DNA of 16,138 nt from DATGHS01 sp035307785 (GTDB lineage: Bacteria; Planctomycetota; Planctomycetia; Gemmatales; Gemmataceae), in NCBI GenBank assembly GCA_035307785.1, contig DATGHS010000418.1:1-16138 (forward strand), in the 5' to 3' direction. Positions 13,641 through 16,138 of this stretch are shown here, piece by piece. The notes beneath the pieces were generated by a model that was not told the origin of the DNA, did no database searches, and saw nothing but the letters and a program-made list of their open reading frames with translations. Both the position numbers and the translations under genes were made by a program. Each line of letters opens with the position of its first letter. Positions within the stretch are counted from its first letter, which is position 1.

Positions 13641-15426
13641 CGGCAGGCCGCTGGTGCTCTATGCCTGCATCGGTGGCAAAGCGCGCGTAACGGCGTGTTC
13701 GCACCGCGCTCGGCGCTATGGCGTGCTGCCGGGAATGCTGCTGGCCGAGGCGCAGGCACTGATTCCTTTTCTCCCCTCTCCCCTCCGGGGGAGAGGGGAT
13801 GGGGGTGAGGGGGCGAAGGACGCGGATGGTTCAACATCTCTTATCCCCTTCACCCCAACCCTCTCCCCTCAGGGGAGAGGGGAAACAGCGGCAGTCTTCG
13901 AACCCCACGATCCCGACGCCGATCGCGCTGCGCTCCAGAAACTCGCCGCTGCATGCACCTCCTTCAGCCCGCGCGTGGCCATCGATACTTGGGAACCGCC
14001 CGATTCTTTGCTGCTGGACATCACCGGTTGCGGCTACAACTTTGGCGGCGAGGAAGCACTGGCCGCGCATGTCTTGACGATGCTGCGGCAACGAGCCTAC
14101 AGCGCCACCGCCGCTGTTGCCAACACGATTGGGGCGGCGTGGGCGGTGGCGCATTATGGAAATGCGGAATGCGGAATGCGGAGTGCGATTTCTTCCCCCT
14201 CTCCCCTCCTTTCGGGGAGAGGGGGAAGTGGAGATACCAAGCCGCGAAGCGAGTCTTCGAGCCTCGCGGGTTCATTTCTCGAAGTCCTCCAACCGCTGCC
14301 GGTAGAAGCCCTCCGCCTGAGCCCGCAGATCATCGCGCTCTTGCACAATTTCGATGTTCGCCGCATTGGCCAGATCTTGGAACTTCCGCGCTCGCAACTT
14401 CCGTCGCGCTTTGGGCCGGAATTGCTGCTGCGGCTCGATCAGGCGCTGGGAAATATTCCGGAATTGCTCCTACCGGAACGGCCGGCGGAAATCATGGAGG
14501 CGGCGCAGGTTTTCGAGCCGCCGATTGCCGACCGGCAAATACTCGAAGCGGTGTTGGAGCAATTGCTGGAAGAAATTCTGCGGCGCTTAACGACCTGGCA
14601 GCTCGGCGTACGGCGGTTGCACTGCGCGCTAGATCTCGCGGCCGGCGAGCCGCTGCGCTTCGAAGTAGAACTGCTGCGGCCTTGCTTATCGCGGAAACAT
14701 CTGGCTGAGTTGCTGCGCTTGCACGTCGAGCGCCTGACGGTGCCGGCGGAAATAGCCGGTGTGGCTCTGCGGGCAGCCGTAGTAGCGCCTTTGGAATTTC
14801 AGCAAGCGCAAATGTTCGACGACGAAGACAGCCCGCAACGACAACGCGAAGCGCTGGCGCTGTTGGAGCGCCTGAGCAGCCGGCTTGGGGAAAAGTCGGT
14901 GGTGCGTCCACAATTGGAAGCAGATGCACAGCCGGAGTTTGCGTATGGATATGAGCCGTGCCTATGTCTTCCCTTTCCCCCGCTTCGGGGGAGAGGGGAT
15001 GGGGGTGAGGGGGTGAGGGATCTCGCGCGGCATCCTCACCCCCCTCACCCCAACCCTCTCCCCTTGAAGCGGGGGGAGAGAGAGAAAAGGGGTTGTCCTC
15101 TCCCTCAGGAGGAGAGAGAAAGAGTCCGAACTTCGCCTTCCGCCTTCCGCATTTGTTCCGCGCGTCCGCCTTCTCTTCTGTCCCAGCCAATAAAGGTAGC
15201 GGTACTCTCCGTCTTTCCCGGCGGGCCGCCGCTTCGGTTTGAGTGGCAGGAAGAACTCTACATCGTCGAGCGCTACTGGGGTCCGGAGCGCATCGAAACC
15301 GGCTGGTGGCGCGGCGACGATATTCGCCGCGATTACTATTTGGTCGAAACCACCGCCGGCGAGCGCTTCTGGCTCTTCCGCACGCTGCCGGAAGAGCAGT
15401 GGTTTCTGCATGGAGTATTTGGATGA
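13567..15426 (+). CDS. imuB: ImuB, catalytically inactive Y-family polymerase
   Basis: A 619-aa Y-family polymerase homologue that links DnaE2 to the sliding clamp. The N-terminus ILCVCFPNWPIQRRQRAQL lacks the first catalytic acid of active Y polymerases, a hallmark of ImuB. RRYGVLPGMLLAEAQAL, DSLLLDITGCGYNFGGEEAL and AVANTIGAAWAVAHYG form the palm-like part; QILELPRSQLPSRFGPELL is the helix-hairpin segment; QAQMF (413-417) fits a beta-clamp motif; VERYWGPERIETGWW and RRDYYLVETTAGERFW form the conserved C-terminus. Palindromic elements add low-complexity peptides at about 68-106, 199-236 and 467-533, making it some 100 residues longer than usual. The peptide PLRGRGDGGEG occurs twice, at 72 and 472. 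The frame stays open throughout. Confidence 0.92.
   Translation: MTRILCVCFPNWPIQRRQRAQLAPDGRPLVLYACIGGKARVTACSHRARRYGVLPGMLLAEAQALIPFLPSPLRGRGDGGEGAKDADGSTSLIPFTPTLSPQGRGETAAVFEPHDPDADRAALQKLAAACTSFSPRVAIDTWEPPDSLLLDITGCGYNFGGEEALAAHVLTMLRQRAYSATAAVANTIGAAWAVAHYGNAECGMRSAISSPSPLLSGRGGSGDTKPRSESSSLAGSFLEVLQPLPVEALRLSPQIIALLHNFDVRRIGQILELPRSQLPSRFGPELLLRLDQALGNIPELLLPERPAEIMEAAQVFEPPIADRQILEAVLEQLLEEILRRLTTWQLGVRRLHCALDLAAGEPLRFEVELLRPCLSRKHLAELLRLHVERLTVPAEIAGVALRAAVVAPLEFQQAQMFDDEDSPQRQREALALLERLSSRLGEKSVVRPQLEADAQPEFAYGYEPCLCLPFPPLRGRGDGGEGVRDLARHPHPPHPNPLPLKRGEREKRGCPLPQEERERVRTSPSAFRICSARPPSLLSQPIKVAVLSVFPGGPPLRFEWQEELYIVERYWGPERIETGWWRGDDIRRDYYLVETTAGERFWLFRTLPEEQWFLHGVFG
13771..13882. 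repeat. In-frame CCCTCTCCCC palindromic element 1 in imuB
   Basis: Two hairpins, CCCCTCTCCCC with loop TCCG (13773-13798) and CCCTCTCCCC with loop TCA (13859-13881), bracket a segment whose outer arms GGGAGAGGGGATGGGGGTGA... (13789-13813) and 13845-13867 also pair. It encodes about residues 68-106 of ImuB. Confidence 0.85.
14161..14187. repeat. Tandem ATGCGGA heptamers in imuB
   Basis: Three copies of ATGCGGA in a row, followed by a diverged GTGCGAT, encode NAECGMRSA at the start of the second extra segment of ImuB. A related CCGCCTTCCGCATT run occurs near 15138 in the third. Confidence 0.7.
14193..14227. repeat. In-frame CCCTCTCCCC palindromic element 2 in imuB
   Basis: A perfect 14-bp stem, TTCCCCCTCTCCCC (14193-14206) and its complement (14214-14227), with a 7-nt loop. 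It encodes the SSPSPLLSGRGGS part of ImuB and is a short member of the family at 13771 and 14978. Confidence 0.88.
14239..14272. repeat. GCGAGTCTTCGA element in imuB
   Basis: Contains GCGAAGCGAGTCTTCGAGCC flanked by CCGCGA/TCGCGG. The core GCGAGTCTTCGA is identical to that of the palindrome in dnaE2 at 15998-16069, indicating a second family shared by two adjacent genes. Confidence 0.6.
14978..15074. repeat. In-frame CCCTCTCCCC palindromic element 3 in imuB
   Basis: Arms 14978-15018 and 15034-15074 (41 nt each) are near-complementary with small slips, around a 15-nt loop. GGGGGAGAGGGGATGGGGGT in the left arm is shared with element 1. Further purine-rich GGAGAGAG and CCTCTCCCTC words continue to about 15122. 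It lies in the linker between the clamp-motif region and the conserved C-terminal domain of ImuB. Confidence 0.87.
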
Positions 15427-15536
15427 AGGCGATTTGGAGAAATCCGAAACCAATCCAAAGCGCCAAATTCAAATAAAGGAACGAGCTTTTGCAGGTTTGG
15501 ATCATTTGGATTTCGATATTCGGATTTGTTTTCGCC
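15427..15536. repeat. imuB-dnaE2 spacer with AATCCGAA/TTCGGATT repeat
   Basis: The 110-nt gap holds AAATCCGAAACCAATCCAAA (15440-15459) and an inverted relative at 15505-15527 (TTTGGATTTCGATATTCGGA...). This is a different, AT-richer palindromic family from those inside imuB. There is no evident ribosome binding site or promoter for dnaE2 beyond AAAGGA (15475-15480). Confidence 0.6.
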
Positions 15537-16138
15537 ATGCCCGATCCCCAGCCGATCAAGCGACTGCCCCTGCCTACTTCGCCTGCCAAGGTGAATCTGG
15601 CCGGGCCGGCTATTCGCTATGCCGAATTGCATTGCTGCACGAATTTCTCCTTCCTCGAAGGAGCGTCGCATCCGGATGAGTTGGTAGCTCGGGCGACGGA
15701 ACTCGGCTATGCTGCGTTGGCGATTACCGACCGGGCCAGCCTGGCCGGCGTGGTGCGAGCCCACGTAGCTGCGAAAGAAGCAGGCTTGAAGCTCGTGATC
15801 GGCGCGACCATTGTGCCGGTCGATGCTTCGCCGTTGCTGCTCTGGGCCACCGACCGGGCCGCGTATGGCCGGCTATCCACGCTGCTGACCCTGGGCCGGC
15901 GCGCCGCGCCGAAAGGCGAATGCCTGCTCACGTTCGACGACATTGCCCGGCATGCCGAGGGGCTGCTGGCGGGGGCGCTGTTGGGGTGGATGCCTGGAAG
16001 CCCGCAGGCGAGTCTTCGAACCTGCGAGGTCCGGAACCCCGCAGGTTCGCTTCGCTCGCCTGCGGGCTTACTGCGTTATTACCACGACCTCTTCGCCGAC
16101 CGCTGCTACGCCGTCGCGGAGTTACATCGCGGCCAGGA
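15537..16138 (+). CDS. dnaE2: Error-prone DNA polymerase DnaE2, N-terminal part
   Basis: The first 200 codons of the C-family polymerase that carries out mutagenic translesion synthesis with ImuA and ImuB; the full protein is usually over 1,000 aa and runs off the window. The PHP domain starts YAELHCCTNFSFLEGASHPD, then ELVARATELGYAALAITDRA, LAGVVRAHVAAKEAGLKLVI and LTFDDIARHAEGLLAGAL, diagnostic of the DnaE2 subgroup. A 23-residue segment (155-177, SPQASLRTCEVRNPAGSLRS...) interrupts the domain between LLGWMPG and LLRYYHDLFADRCYAVAELH and is encoded by a palindrome. The ATG at 15537 has no good Shine-Dalgarno sequence. A TTG at 15489 behind AAAGGA is possible but would translate repeat sequence. 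It is 110 nt downstream of imuB, probably in one operon. Confidence 0.93.
   Translation, partial: MPDPQPIKRLPLPTSPAKVNLAGPAIRYAELHCCTNFSFLEGASHPDELVARATELGYAALAITDRASLAGVVRAHVAAKEAGLKLVIGATIVPVDASPLLLWATDRAAYGRLSTLLTLGRRAAPKGECLLTFDDIARHAEGLLAGALLGWMPGSPQASLRTCEVRNPAGSLRSPAGLLRYYHDLFADRCYAVAELHRGQ
15998..16069. repeat. In-frame palindromic element in dnaE2
   Basis: AAGCCCGCAGGCGAGTCTTC... (15998-16026) pairs with its inverted copy at 16040-16069, perfect except for 4-5 central bases, around a 13-nt loop. It supplies the 23 extra residues in the PHP domain. The GCGAGTCTTCGA core matches the element in imuB at 14239-14272. Confidence 0.88.

Noticed and set aside
12784..13704. 306-aa antisense frame over imuA
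   Set aside because: Ala/Pro/Arg-rich composition typical of a GC-rich shadow frame; imuA motifs on the other strand explain the region.
14161..15122. Recurring short motifs in imuB as a CRISPR array
   Set aside because: Repeats are inverted and unevenly spaced, lie inside an open conserved gene and lack spacer regularity or cas genes.
14492..15589. 365-aa antisense frame over imuB
   Set aside because: It has no recognisable motif and is open because of GC bias and the stop-free purine/pyrimidine repeats; imuB is clearly coding.

Overview
The window looks like chromosome from a planctomycete (Pirellulales-like), though no marker gene here fixes the taxonomy. The signs are a very large Ser/Thr kinase joined through one membrane helix to a WD40 sensor, an imuA-imuB-dnaE2 mutagenesis cassette, a HemX-HemA pair, short exported proteins of a planctomycete style, moderately high GC, and many palindromic repeats between and inside genes.

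Layout. Positions 1-191 (minus strand) hold the first 63 codons of a polytopic membrane protein cut by the window edge. Positions 460-3843 (plus) encode the kinase-WD40 receptor. A minus-strand block follows: csrA (4238-4029) with its own extended -10 promoter, long leader and intrinsic terminator; then hemA (5881-4598), overlapped 4 nt by hemX (6690-5878), with a membrane-anchored endonuclease/exonuclease/phosphatase-fold protein (7917-6832) upstream. On the plus strand are a 170-aa membrane-anchored protein of unknown function (8076-8588) and a 28-aa Arg/Lys-rich protein (8674-8760). Next on the minus strand come an SDR oxidoreductase and a Dabb protein (8859-9939), then a plus-strand lipoate-ligase-family protein (10065-10781), a convergent esterase (11709-10834) and an exported LolA-like protein (11832-12572). 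The right end is the mutasome operon: imuA (12918), overlapping imuB (13567), then dnaE2 (15537, running off the window).

How the genes work together. HemX and HemA serve the first step of tetrapyrrole synthesis. ImuA, ImuB and DnaE2 form a translesion mutasome: DnaE2 polymerises, ImuB docks it to the clamp, and ImuA is an accessory RecA-like factor. Their promoter has an AT-rich palindrome in the -35/-10 spacer, where a damage-response repressor could sit. CsrA is a global post-transcriptional regulator whose own leader carries a near-consensus CsrA site.

The most striking signal is that several unrelated palindromic repeat families lie both between genes and in frame inside conserved genes. 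One sits in the kinase between HRD and DFG, at least three (four with a smaller one) in imuB, and one in dnaE2. Each adds about 20-65 residues of low-similarity peptide without breaking the frame. This resembles the protein-invading palindromic elements known from Rickettsia.
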